16,540 nt of DNA from JBNKDD01 sp050288085. Its GTDB lineage: Bacteria > Chloroflexota > Anaerolineae > Aggregatilineales > UBA3940. The notes under the pieces were generated by a model that searched no databases, was not told the origin of the DNA, and was given only the letters and a program-made list of their open reading frames with translations. A program made the translations under genes and the position numbers. Every line of letters begins with the position of its first letter. Positions within the stretch are counted from its first letter, which is position 1. Shown here one piece after another: positions 6,249 to 13,523 of the stretch. The stretch spans positions 1-16,540 of the forward strand of contig JBNKDD010000114.1 in NCBI GenBank assembly GCA_050288085.1. Reading direction: 5' to 3'.

Positions 6249-6530
6249 GTGGACATTATTGATCGGGTATTCAACATCATTATCGACCGGAAACAGAATC
6301 CCAAAGAGGGGTCTTATACCAATCAGCTGTTTGAGGCGGGTGAGGATGAGATCGTCAAGAAGGTCGGGGAGGAAGCGATTGAGGTTATCGTTGCGACGAA
6401 GGGGCAAAGCGACGAGCGTCTGGTCAGCGAACTGGCCGATCTGACCTATCACTGCCTGGTGCTGCTGGCCTCGAAGGGGTTATCACCGGCAGACGTAAAA
6501 GCGGAATTAGAAAGGCGGCACCAGCCATGA
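6249..6530 (+). CDS. hisE: Phosphoribosyl-ATP pyrophosphohydrolase
   Basis: HisE removes pyrophosphate from phosphoribosyl-ATP, the second step of histidine synthesis. The 93-residue all-alpha protein belongs to the MazG/HisE superfamily. The metal-binding pattern is visible as KKVGEEAIEVIVA, followed by the ELADLTYH helix. I chose the GTG at 6249 because GGAGGA (6238-6243) sits five bases upstream and the product then starts VDIIDRVF, as in the family. The frame is open to an ATG at 6192, but that extension reads through the hairpin at 6188-6210. Its stop overlaps the purH start in an ATGA, which indicates coupled translation. Confidence 0.93.
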   Translation: MDIIDRVFNIIIDRKQNPKEGSYTNQLFEAGEDEIVKKVGEEAIEVIVATKGQSDERLVSELADLTYHCLVLLASKGLSPADVKAELERRHQP

Positions 6531-8032
6531 GAGCTTTATTGAGTGTATCTGATAAGAGCGGCCTGGTTGATTTTGCAAAAGGCTTGATTGAAGAGCGGTT
6601 TGAACTGGTGGCTTCCGGCGGGACGGGAAGCACCTTGCGTGATGCTGAACTGCTTATCTTGACCGTCGAAGAGCTGACCGGATTCCCCGGCGTGCTGGGG
6701 GGGCGTGTCAAGACGCTGCATCCGGCGATTCATGGCGGCATCCTGGCGCGGGATACCTCGGATGATCGGGCTACCCTTGAAGCCTGGGACTGGGAGTACA
6801 TCGACCTGGTGGTGGTTAACCTGTATCCCTTCGTCGAGACGGTTGCCCGCGAGGGTGTTACGATGGCCGAGGCGATTGAGAAGATCGATATTGGCGGGGT
6901 GGCGTTGATCCGGGCAGCGGCGAAAAATTATGACCGCGTGACGGTGATCACCGATCCATCCGATTATGAGCCGGTGCTGGCGGAAATTAAGGCTGAGGGC
7001 AACACGTCACCGGAGACTCGTCTGCGGCTGGCACAAAAAGCCTTTGGTGTGACAGCAGCCTATGATACGGCAATCGCCAGTTACTTTTCGGCTCAATCCG
7101 AATCGGCGCTTCCGGCGACTCTATCGAGTGTGCTGCCGCAGAGTCAACTGCTCCGGTATGGCGAAAATCCACACCAGGAAGCGATCCTGTATGCGCCGCC
7201 CGGTGTTGGGCCGCTGGGTGGGGAACTGCTCCAGGGTAAGCCGCTTTCCTACAATAACCTGCTTGATATCGATGCTGCCTGGAGTGCGGCGGATGACTTT
7301 ACCGATCAAACTGTGGTGATCGTCAAACACCTCAGCCCGTGTGGGATCGCGATCGGCGGCGATCAGGCGGCGGCGTTCAAAGCGGCACTGGCCTCCGATC
7401 CGGTGTCGGCTTTTGGCGGGGTGATCGCCTGCAACCGGCCCTTCGATGGGGCAACTGCCGAGGCGCTCGGTGATCTGTTTGTCGAGGCGATTGCGGCCCC
7501 GGACTTCACCGATCAGGCCCGCGAGGTGCTGAAATCGCGCAAGAACTGCCGCCTGCTCAAGATGGGGCCGGTGTCCGATCCGGGCTACCGGTTCAGGTCG
7601 GTGCGCGGCGGTGTGCTGGCTCAGACCGATGATCAGAGCGTTGACGACGATTGGAAGGTCGTTTCCCAGCGCCAACCAACCGCTGAAGAACTGGAAGCGC
7701 TGCGGTTTGCGTGGCAGGCGGTCAAGCATGTGAAGAGTAATGCGATTGTCCTGGCGAAGGATTCCGCAACGGTCGGGATTGGCGGAGGGCTGCCCAGCCG
7801 CGTCGATGCGGTCAAGCTGGCGGCCACCAAAGCCGGGGATCAGGCCGGCGGGGCGGTGCTGGCATCGGATGCCTACTTCCCGTTCCCGGATGGCCCGGAA
7901 GCCGCCGCCGAAGCCGGTGTATGCGCTATTGTGCAGCCGGGCGGATCGGTGCGCGATGAACTGGTGATCGCTGCTGCCGACCGGTTGGGGATTGTCATGT
8001 GCTTCACGGGCGTGCGGCATTTCAAGCATTGA
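6527..8032 (+). CDS. purH: Bifunctional AICAR formyltransferase / IMP cyclohydrolase
   Basis: PurH formylates AICAR with 10-formyltetrahydrofolate and closes the ring to IMP, the last two steps of purine synthesis. The protein has 501 residues, close to the usual 510-530. The N-terminal MGS-fold cyclohydrolase shows SVSDKSG, ELVASGGTGSTL, GRVKTLHPAIHGGILARD and VVVNLYPF. The formyltransferase half has the catalytic Lys267-His268 in KHLSPCG, then SNAIVLAKD, SRVDAVKLA, ASDAYFPFPDG, QPGGSVRDE and the typical C-terminus FTGVRHFKH. The more usual KHANPCG is KHLSPCG here. The ATG lies inside the hisE stop (ATGA). AICAR made by HisF/HisH is recycled by this enzyme, which gives the gene order a metabolic logic. 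Transcription probably ends at the hairpin at 8188-8218. Confidence 0.96.
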   Translation: MRALLSVSDKSGLVDFAKGLIEERFELVASGGTGSTLRDAELLILTVEELTGFPGVLGGRVKTLHPAIHGGILARDTSDDRATLEAWDWEYIDLVVVNLYPFVETVAREGVTMAEAIEKIDIGGVALIRAAAKNYDRVTVITDPSDYEPVLAEIKAEGNTSPETRLRLAQKAFGVTAAYDTAIASYFSAQSESALPATLSSVLPQSQLLRYGENPHQEAILYAPPGVGPLGGELLQGKPLSYNNLLDIDAAWSAADDFTDQTVVIVKHLSPCGIAIGGDQAAAFKAALASDPVSAFGGVIACNRPFDGATAEALGDLFVEAIAAPDFTDQAREVLKSRKNCRLLKMGPVSDPGYRFRSVRGGVLAQTDDQSVDDDWKVVSQRQPTAEELEALRFAWQAVKHVKSNAIVLAKDSATVGIGGGLPSRVDAVKLAATKAGDQAGGAVLASDAYFPFPDGPEAAAEAGVCAIVQPGGSVRDELVIAAADRLGIVMCFTGVRHFKH

Positions 8033-8075
8033 GTAATTGTCTCATAGCTCGAATTTTGAACCCCCCATCCTCGCC

Positions 8076-8160
8076 CGACCTGCGGTCGTCGCGCTCGGAT
8101 TCGCCCCCCTTTGCGAAGGGGGGCCATACTACGGCAGTAGTCTACCGCCTTTAGCGGTAG
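8076..8160. repeat. Cluster of four hairpins downstream of purH
   Basis: There are four successive inverted repeats. The first is cgacc/ggtcg (8076-8080, 8084-8088). The second is a nine-bp stem, gcccccctt/aaggggggc (8103-8111, 8116-8124). The third is actac/gtagt (8128-8132, 8137-8141), and the fourth ctaccgc/gcggtag (8142-8148, 8154-8160). Together with the C-rich run at 8061-8066 this looks like composite intergenic repeat material, not a gene. Confidence 0.6.
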
Positions 8161-8187
8161 CAGGGGGGTAGATCATATCAGAAATCA

Positions 8188-8218
8188 AAAGAGCCGCGAA
8201 TGAATTTCGCGGCTCTTT
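8188..8218. terminator. Bidirectional intrinsic terminator after purH
   Basis: A perfect 13-bp stem runs from aaagagccgcgaa (8188-8200) to ttcgcggctcttt (8206-8218) with a five-base loop. It is GC-rich in the middle, with A3 before and T3 plus tattt after, so it can work in both directions. It would end the hisF-hisI-hisE-purH transcript. Its inner arm is the same as that of the hairpin at 2693-2713. Confidence 0.75.
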
Positions 8219-8222
8219 ATTT

Positions 8223-8237
8223 GTGCAGTTCATGCAC
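8223..8237. repeat. Small hairpin
   Basis: The arms gtgca (8223-8227) and tgcac (8233-8237) flank gttca. It is short but sits directly between two stronger palindromes, so it is listed as part of the same island. Confidence 0.35.
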
Positions 8238-8242
8238 GTTTA

Positions 8243-8266
8243 GACAATGGGCTTAAGCCCATTGTC
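8243..8266. repeat. 24-bp perfect palindrome, possible terminator of the surface-protein gene
   Basis: The half-site gacaatgggctt (8243-8254) is followed by its exact complement (8255-8266). It lies 20 bp downstream of the stop codon of the minus-strand surface-protein gene. No T-run follows on either strand, so termination is uncertain. The centre GGGCTTAAGCCC looks like a dispersed repeat type. Confidence 0.6.
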
Positions 8267-8285
8267 CTCTCACTCTGATTTTCTT

Positions 8286-10502
8286 TTAGACTTTTTCTGC
8301 TCGTTTTGCCCGGTCTTGTATCGCGAACCAGACTATCCCAACGACAACGACTGCCAGCACAATCACCATCAACTGGCCGAGCCATGCCCATGAATGCAGC
8401 GGGCTGCCTCCGGTCGGTGGGAGGGCATCGGGGGAGATCATGATACAGGCGGTCGCAATGATTGACCCTATGTAGGCCGAGTTACAAATCTCACCGGCCT
8501 GGGCCTGACTGTTGGCAATGGTTACGATGGTGATAGTCGCCGATTCGCCCGGTTGGAATACACCCAGGTCGGCCACCACATTGTTTCCATTGACCGTGAC
8601 ATTGTTCCGTGTGGTAGGTGTTACATCCACACTCACAATATCGAACATCCCTGGAATTGGGTCCTGGATGGTGACATTGGCGGTTGGATAGGGGCCGGGA
8701 TTGCTGACCAGAACTGTCCAGACGACCCTCTCGCCAACGACCGCGTTGAGGGGTGATCCGTTCTTGGTGATTACCGGGTCGCTGATCAGCACCTGTCCGC
8801 CGCCACCGCCACCGCCGCCCGCTGCCGGTGGAACCGGTACAACAACATTGACGGTGGTCGTTGTGTTAACGGTATTATCAGCCGTGTTTACTTCTCCGGC
8901 CTGTACCGGCACGCTTGCCGAGTGATTTAATATAGTCCCCGATGCACTACCGACATCGTCCGCCGTGAATGTCCAACTTGCCGTCCCACCACTGGCTAAT
9001 GCTGCCGCCGTTGTGCAGGTGATAGCAGGGAGTGCGCCCGCGCATCCGGCAGGCAAAGCGCCCAGATTAACCAGGGTGCCATCCAGATTTGCCGTGACAT
9101 TGAGACCGCCAGCAACCGTCGTCCCGCCGTTGTTGATGACGGTCAACGTGAAGCTGATTGTGCCATTGGGGGCAACCGGGTCAGGTGTATCGGTCAGCGT
9201 CACCGCTATATCGGTGAGGCCGAGGCGCTCATAAGCACCGATATCGCAGACCGCACCGGGCGTCGCATCGCCATCCTGCGGGCGGGTGACGGTGCGCTGT
9301 TCGGTGGCCTGACAATTTCCGCCTTCATCAATGCCCCGGCTACCGGCGTTCAGGGCATGGGTAGGGGTGAGGCCGGGGGCGTTCAAGGCCAACCCGCCTA
9401 ATGTGGGGCTTACGCCGGGAAGGTCAGAGGCCACAGCGATGTTTGCTCCCCATGTTCCGGCGGCACCACCATCACAGCGTGTGGGGTCAAGGCCGATCAT
9501 ATTATAACCACCGGTCGCTAATGTGGCCCCTCCGGCACAGTCATTTTCTCCGAGGTTAGGATCATTATTCCCGGCAATGATCGTATTGGTGGCGGTATAC
9601 GTCCCGCCAGTAATCAGGTAAACACCGCCGCCGCCATCCCCGGCCCCGGCAGCGCCGCTGTTGCCGGTGATGGTCACATCATTCAAGATCATGGTTGCGG
9701 CACTCGGATTAAGAATGCCACCACCGCCAACACTGCTGCGGTTCCCGCTGATGGTACTGTTAGTCAGCCTCAGGGTTGCGCCGTTGGAGTTGTTGATGCC
9801 ACCGCCTGCGCTGTTCCCTGCGCCTCCATTGTTGTCAATTGTGCTGCGGTTGATGGTCAGGTTCGCGGCAGCGTCCCGGTTGCTAATGCCGCCACCGGAA
9901 CCGGCAGCGTTGGTATTGTTGCCGGTGACGCGGACATCGTTTAGCACCATGGTGGCTTCGTTCCGAATGCCGCCGCCAAAATCAGACGTGTTATTCTGGA
10001 CATTGACCCGGTTCAGGGTGGTATTTCCCAGGTTCAGAATACCGCCGCCGCTGCCACCGGCAATATTTCCATTGGCGATCGTCACATCATTGATGACGGT
10101 GTTGCCCGACCCGGCAGCGATATTAAAGACACGGTCTATCCCGCCACCGCTAATGGTCAATGTGCCGGAGCCCGGCCCGTTGATTGTCAGTCCGCCTGCA
10201 CCGGTTACATTGAGGTCGCCACCGCCTCCGGCTGTTAACGTGATCGTTCCGAACATCCCGGTCAAGTCGATTACATCAGCGCCATAGGCACCGGCGCCGA
10301 CGCACTCATTCACATCGGCATTGGTGTTCGCGGCCTGGAGTGCTTCACGCAGGGTGCATTGACCATCAACTGCAACGGTATCTCCCAGGCCTGTGACGGT
10401 TAAAGTCGCTGCGTAAGCCGGTTGGATCGGTTGGGCGGCAAGCATAAGCGTGGCAATCAGTAAAGCGACCCAACGGAAAGAATGTTTATTGCCAGAGGAC
10501 AT
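8286..10502 (-). CDS. Secreted CSLREA beta-helix surface protein with LPPTG sorting signal
   Basis: This 738-residue exported protein is probably displayed on the cell surface. Residues 1-31 are a signal peptide with a basic start, a hydrophobic core and AYA before the cleavage point. A CSLREA-type module follows (CTLREALQAANTNADVNEC). Next comes a right-handed beta-helix to about residue 420, built of repeats rich in GGGI, LTN, ITGN and NTTL. Two DUF11-like beta-sandwich domains follow (TDIAVTLTDTPDPVAPNGTISFT and a second starting near VITKNGSPLNAVVGERVVWTV), separated by a Pro-Ala linker and eight glycines. The C-terminus has LPPTG, a hydrophobic segment of about 22 residues and a basic tail. 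This is the arrangement of a sortase substrate. Adhesion or envelope structure is inferred. No sortase gene is in the window. GAGAG precedes the ATG by about six bases. Confidence 0.8.
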   Translation of the reverse strand: MSSGNKHSFRWVALLIATLMLAAQPIQPAYAATLTVTGLGDTVAVDGQCTLREALQAANTNADVNECVGAGAYGADVIDLTGMFGTITLTAGGGGDLNVTGAGGLTINGPGSGTLTISGGGIDRVFNIAAGSGNTVINDVTIANGNIAGGSGGGILNLGNTTLNRVNVQNNTSDFGGGIRNEATMVLNDVRVTGNNTNAAGSGGGISNRDAAANLTINRSTIDNNGGAGNSAGGGINNSNGATLRLTNSTISGNRSSVGGGGILNPSAATMILNDVTITGNSGAAGAGDGGGGVYLITGGTYTATNTIIAGNNDPNLGENDCAGGATLATGGYNMIGLDPTRCDGGAAGTWGANIAVASDLPGVSPTLGGLALNAPGLTPTHALNAGSRGIDEGGNCQATEQRTVTRPQDGDATPGAVCDIGAYERLGLTDIAVTLTDTPDPVAPNGTISFTLTVINNGGTTVAGGLNVTANLDGTLVNLGALPAGCAGALPAITCTTAAALASGGTASWTFTADDVGSASGTILNHSASVPVQAGEVNTADNTVNTTTTVNVVVPVPPAAGGGGGGGGQVLISDPVITKNGSPLNAVVGERVVWTVLVSNPGPYPTANVTIQDPIPGMFDIVSVDVTPTTRNNVTVNGNNVVADLGVFQPGESATITIVTIANSQAQAGEICNSAYIGSIIATACIMISPDALPPTGGSPLHSWAWLGQLMVIVLAVVVVGIVWFAIQDRAKRAEKV

Positions 10503-10555
10503 TTTTGCTCTCAGCTTTCGTTAAAGATGCCATGTGTGATGAATGCTTTCATGAA

Positions 10556-10614
10556 TTCTGACGCTAAATTTGATAGATGAGAGCTATTGGTGGAGGGCGA
10601 ATTTAGCTTCAGAA
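10556..10614. repeat. 15-bp inverted repeat upstream of the surface-protein gene
   Basis: The left arm ttctgacgctaaatt (10556-10570) and right arm aatttagcttcagaa (10600-10614) are complementary except for one base, with 29 bases between. It lies 54 bp upstream of the minus-strand ATG. It could be an operator for that gene, an mRNA hairpin or a remnant of a small mobile element. Confidence 0.5.
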
Positions 10615-10834
10615 CGGCTGTACTTGAGCACAAACTTGGCGGGCTTGATGTCTTCAAACTTTACTCCCCATTATGCTCACCGCCCTTGCATTCGTGGAGG
10701 GTATGTATAGAGTTGATTTTAGATTAATTACGGACGTCGATATCGTAGCATGGCGAATGACTAATGTCAAACGAAACTGGGACAGGATATGCGCGAACAG
10801 GTACATAGCGTTCCTACAATTTGAAGGTTTTGCA

Positions 10835-10840
10835 TATAAT
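10835..10840 (+). promoter_or_regulatory. Candidate -10 element (TATAAT)
   Basis: This is a perfect TATAAT, 104 bp upstream of the ATG at 10944. No good -35 hexamer lies 16-18 bases before it, and the TG at 10831-10832 is one base too far away for a standard extended -10. It is a plausible but unproven start site for the downstream gene cluster. Confidence 0.35.
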
Positions 10841-10943
10841 AAAGGAGCACCTGCGCTGTAGGGTGAAAGGGAACAAAAAGTTTGCCGGACTCGTTCCAAC
10901 AGAGACGTACTTACGCATAAATTGGGTGTACTGGGATGACAAC

Positions 10944-12197
10944 ATGACTCGCATATTATCCTTTATTGGAATCATCGGCTTGACTGTGGCACTGATCGGG
11001 GCGGCACTGCTCGGCACACGGGCTTTTCCCCGTGCCGATCTGACTACCCGGATCGGCAGTGAGGCGCTGCAAGCTCGGACGGCTGAGGTGGAGGCTGTCA
11101 CGGCTCAACCTGATGCAGCCGCCGGGCCTACCACTTTCAGGGATACGCTTGCCGACGACAGCCTGATCTTAACCGGGTTGGCGCTGGCGGCGGCGTTCGG
11201 GATTGCGCTCCTGGCGTCAATCGTCAAGACGGCTTTTGTTACCCGCGCTGGCCGGATTGGTTGTTTCCTGTCTGCCGGGATTGGAGCCCTGGTGCTGGTG
11301 CTGGGGGCAGTCGGCGGGATGTTGTGGTTGATGTCCAATCTGGCCCCGATGGGGGCGGCTCCTGCTTCGGGAGATATGGCGGCTGAGGAACCTGCCGAAG
11401 AGGAACCTGCCGCCGAAGAGGAAGTTGCTGCTGAAGAACCCGCTGAAGAAGTGGAATATGAGACAACAGCACCGACGCAGGCCGCCATCACGGCGACTGC
11501 CGCCCCGGCTCCAACTGAACCGGCGGCTTCACCGACCCAGCCTGTAGAAGAATCATTCCAGACGGTGATCGAAGTAGAGTGGCCGGTGCAGATGGAAATC
11601 GACCGCTCGGACACGGTGCGGATCGCGTTGGTGCGGGTCAGTGATGGGCTGTATGTGCCGACTGCCGAGGTCGCGGGGAACGTCGTAGAAGCGGCTACGC
11701 CGATCCCGGTGGGGACGCCCGGATCACCCATTGAAGAGGCTTTTGGTGGCGACTACCAGGCATTCGCTACGGCTTCGCTGGTCGGTACGACCTTTAATAT
11801 CGAACGAGGTTCGCTGGCACGTCGTTCGCTGGCGGGTGACCGGATTGTCTGGGATTGGAACCTGACACCCACCGCCAAAGGCCCCCAGATACTCAGCGCC
11901 AATATCGTTATCGAGTGGGAGCCGGTTAACGGTGGGGCGGTTATCGAGCGGCAGATCTGGCAGGCCCGCCTGGATACCGAGGTCAAGAAGCGGATCGTCC
12001 CGACTCGAAACGCCGGGCTGATAACGGCTTTCAGCAGTGTGATTGGTTCCGTGTTTAGCATCCCCTGGATATTTGACCGGATGCAAGATTTTGTGTTTGG
12101 CCGGATTCAGGATTGGCTCTATGACCGGGCGAAGACAGGCGTTCAACGGCGGGCGGCGCGGCGGCGTAAAAAACGCCAGTCTAAGACCAATAGGTGA
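10944..12197 (+). CDS. Membrane protein with acidic Ala-Glu-Pro linker and unknown extracytoplasmic domain
   Basis: I do not recognise a named family. The 417 residues contain three hydrophobic segments, at about 5-24, 75-97 and 107-130. A repetitive Glu/Ala/Pro stretch follows at about 147-172, then a Thr/Pro/Ala-rich linker to about 187. A beta-rich domain of about 185 residues (IEVEWPVQMEIDRSDTVRIA onward) comes next. The C-terminal tail is very basic (RRAARRRKKR near the end). The low-complexity linker suggests a spacer between membrane and domain. I chose the ATG at 10944 because the protein then begins with a typical N-terminal anchor. The frame is open back to 10821, but the extension overlaps the TATAAT. 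Two further genes follow in the same direction, and the next is a receiver-ParA fusion. Confidence 0.6.
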   Translation: MTRILSFIGIIGLTVALIGAALLGTRAFPRADLTTRIGSEALQARTAEVEAVTAQPDAAAGPTTFRDTLADDSLILTGLALAAAFGIALLASIVKTAFVTRAGRIGCFLSAGIGALVLVLGAVGGMLWLMSNLAPMGAAPASGDMAAEEPAEEEPAAEEEVAAEEPAEEVEYETTAPTQAAITATAAPAPTEPAASPTQPVEESFQTVIEVEWPVQMEIDRSDTVRIALVRVSDGLYVPTAEVAGNVVEAATPIPVGTPGSPIEEAFGGDYQAFATASLVGTTFNIERGSLARRSLAGDRIVWDWNLTPTAKGPQILSANIVIEWEPVNGGAVIERQIWQARLDTEVKKRIVPTRNAGLITAFSSVIGSVFSIPWIFDRMQDFVFGRIQDWLYDRAKTGVQRRAARRRKKRQSKTNR

Positions 12198-12226
12198 TAT
12201 ACTGGTGTCCTTATCTGTGCTATGCT
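12195..12226 (+). promoter_or_regulatory. Two candidate extended -10 promoters before the REC-ParA gene
   Basis: TGATATACT (12195-12203) and TGCTATGCT (12218-12226) both fit the TGn-TATxxT extended -10 form. The second, in the context tgtgctatgct, matches the candidate pfk promoter at 2639-2649 closely. The first overlaps the stop codon of the preceding gene. The leader to the ATG at 12333 would be about 100 nt and is unusually AT-rich near its end. Confidence 0.4.
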
Positions 12227-12332
12227 GAGGATGCATGATGGAAGTGAGGTAGGGGAAAATCAGGATAGAGTGAAAAGACCAGGATATTGTTAATTTATTT
12301 TTTTATCATTTATTAATTCGGAGTAGAGGTTC

Positions 12333-13520
12333 ATGTCTAACTTAATCCGAGTTCTTATTGCCGATGATATTCCACAGGTTCGAGTCAGTATCAGGCGCTT
12401 AATAGAATTCGAAGGGATGGTGGAAGTTGTTGGTGAGGCCGAAAACGGACAGGAAGCGGTTGCCTTAGCCCTGAAGCATCGTCCGCAAGTCATCCTCATG
12501 GATCTGAGGATGCCGGTTATGGATGGTCTGACCGCCACAGAAATTATTAAGAAGAACTTACCGGCGACTCAGATCATCATCATTTCGGTGCAAGATGAGT
12601 CTGATCATGATGATGAGGCTTTCAACCGGGGGGCATCCCATGTGGTGCCTAAGTCTATCACGGCCAAAGAACTCAACCGGATTGTTAAAAGTGCTTATTA
12701 CGCTTTTCTGGAATACCGGCGGATCACCGGCCCGCTGCCGCCACTGCCGCCCCTCCCGACTGCTAACGGGTGCGCTATCAGCGTTCTCAGTTTGAAGGGG
12801 GGCGTCGGTAAAACGACCGTCGCCGTCAACCTGGCGGTGGGGCTTTCACGGGTATTCAAAGATAAGAAAACGGTTGTGGTCGATAGCAATATCCGGGCGG
12901 GCGACGTCGGGATTTTTCTCAACACCAGCAGTGATAACGATACAACCAGATTGGCAAGCATGGCGACCGACATTGCTAATATCGATGGGACGGCTATGCT
13001 GAAAAGCCTCATCAAGCTTGATAACGGCCTCAGATTGATCACGGCCCCCAAGCATGCGGCAGGAAAAACCGTCACCTTCGGGCAGATGGAGAACTTGCTG
13101 ACGTTCTTGAAAGAAAATTTTGACTATGTGATCACCGATACCTCTGTTGTCATTGATGATGCACATCACGCTGTGATCGATAACTCTGATCTGTTTATCG
13201 TGGTAACCGAGCCGACCATGCCCTCGCTCAAGGATGCCCGTGTGCTGCTGACCGAACTCCAGGAAACCAGGGTGGATAAGGGGAAAATCCTGCTGGTTAT
13301 CAATCACTCCAGCAGCGATAATCAGATCACAACCGAGCATATCTCCCGGTTCCTTGATATCCCGGTGAGCGTGGTCATACCATCTGATCCGGTCGCCAGT
13401 GAGTCGGTTAACCGGGGTATCCCCCTGATTTCGCAGGATATCCATCATGCGTTGGCTGTCCGCCCGCTGTTTGAATTGGTCAAACTGGTAGGGCAGACGG
13501 CCCAGGTTATGGTCAAATAG
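12333..13520 (+). CDS. Response-regulator receiver domain fused to a ParA/MinD-type ATPase (CpaE/TadZ-like)
   Basis: The 395-residue protein has two parts. Residues 1-120 form a receiver domain with the acidic pair Asp11-Asp12, phospho-acceptor Asp57 in ILMDLRMPVMDG, Ser85 at the switch position and Lys107 in VPKS, so all residues needed for phosphorylation are present. A proline-rich hinge (about 134-142) leads to a deviant Walker A ATPase, KGGVGKTT (155-162). It has the signature lysine, VVVDSNIRAGDVG (181-193) and a later DYVITDTS. This is the layout of CpaE/TadZ proteins, which place Flp/Tad pilus machinery at the cell pole. No other tad genes are visible, so that role is inference. TAGAGG lies four bases before the ATG. 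The next gene starts three bases after the stop. Confidence 0.8.
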   Translation: MSNLIRVLIADDIPQVRVSIRRLIEFEGMVEVVGEAENGQEAVALALKHRPQVILMDLRMPVMDGLTATEIIKKNLPATQIIIISVQDESDHDDEAFNRGASHVVPKSITAKELNRIVKSAYYAFLEYRRITGPLPPLPPLPTANGCAISVLSLKGGVGKTTVAVNLAVGLSRVFKDKKTVVVDSNIRAGDVGIFLNTSSDNDTTRLASMATDIANIDGTAMLKSLIKLDNGLRLITAPKHAAGKTVTFGQMENLLTFLKENFDYVITDTSVVIDDAHHAVIDNSDLFIVVTEPTMPSLKDARVLLTELQETRVDKGKILLVINHSSSDNQITTEHISRFLDIPVSVVIPSDPVASESVNRGIPLISQDIHHALAVRPLFELVKLVGQTAQVMVK

Positions 13521-13523
13521 GCT

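Larger units (their letters stand above)
10503..10943. other. Divergent intergenic region between the surface protein and the membrane protein
   Basis: This region of 441 bases carries the promoters of two divergent genes. It contains a 15-bp imperfect inverted repeat (10556-10614) and a candidate rightward -10 element (10835-10840). A 62-codon plus-strand frame (10673-10861) has no ribosome binding site and no recognisable similarity, and I do not call it. The stretch 10615-10800 shows nothing I can name. Confidence 0.5.

Noticed and set aside
7121..8029. 302-codon open frame on the minus strand
   Set aside because: It is fully antisense to purH, whose motifs are conserved to the last residue. 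The antisense product has no recognisable domain.
9661..10287. 208-codon plus-strand frame rich in Pro and Leu
   Set aside because: It is the antisense of the Gly/Asn-rich beta-helix repeats of the surface protein, which explains its composition.
10673..10861. 62-codon plus-strand frame in the 10503-10943 gap
   Set aside because: No ribosome binding site and no family resemblance; it overlaps the candidate TATAAT at 10835.
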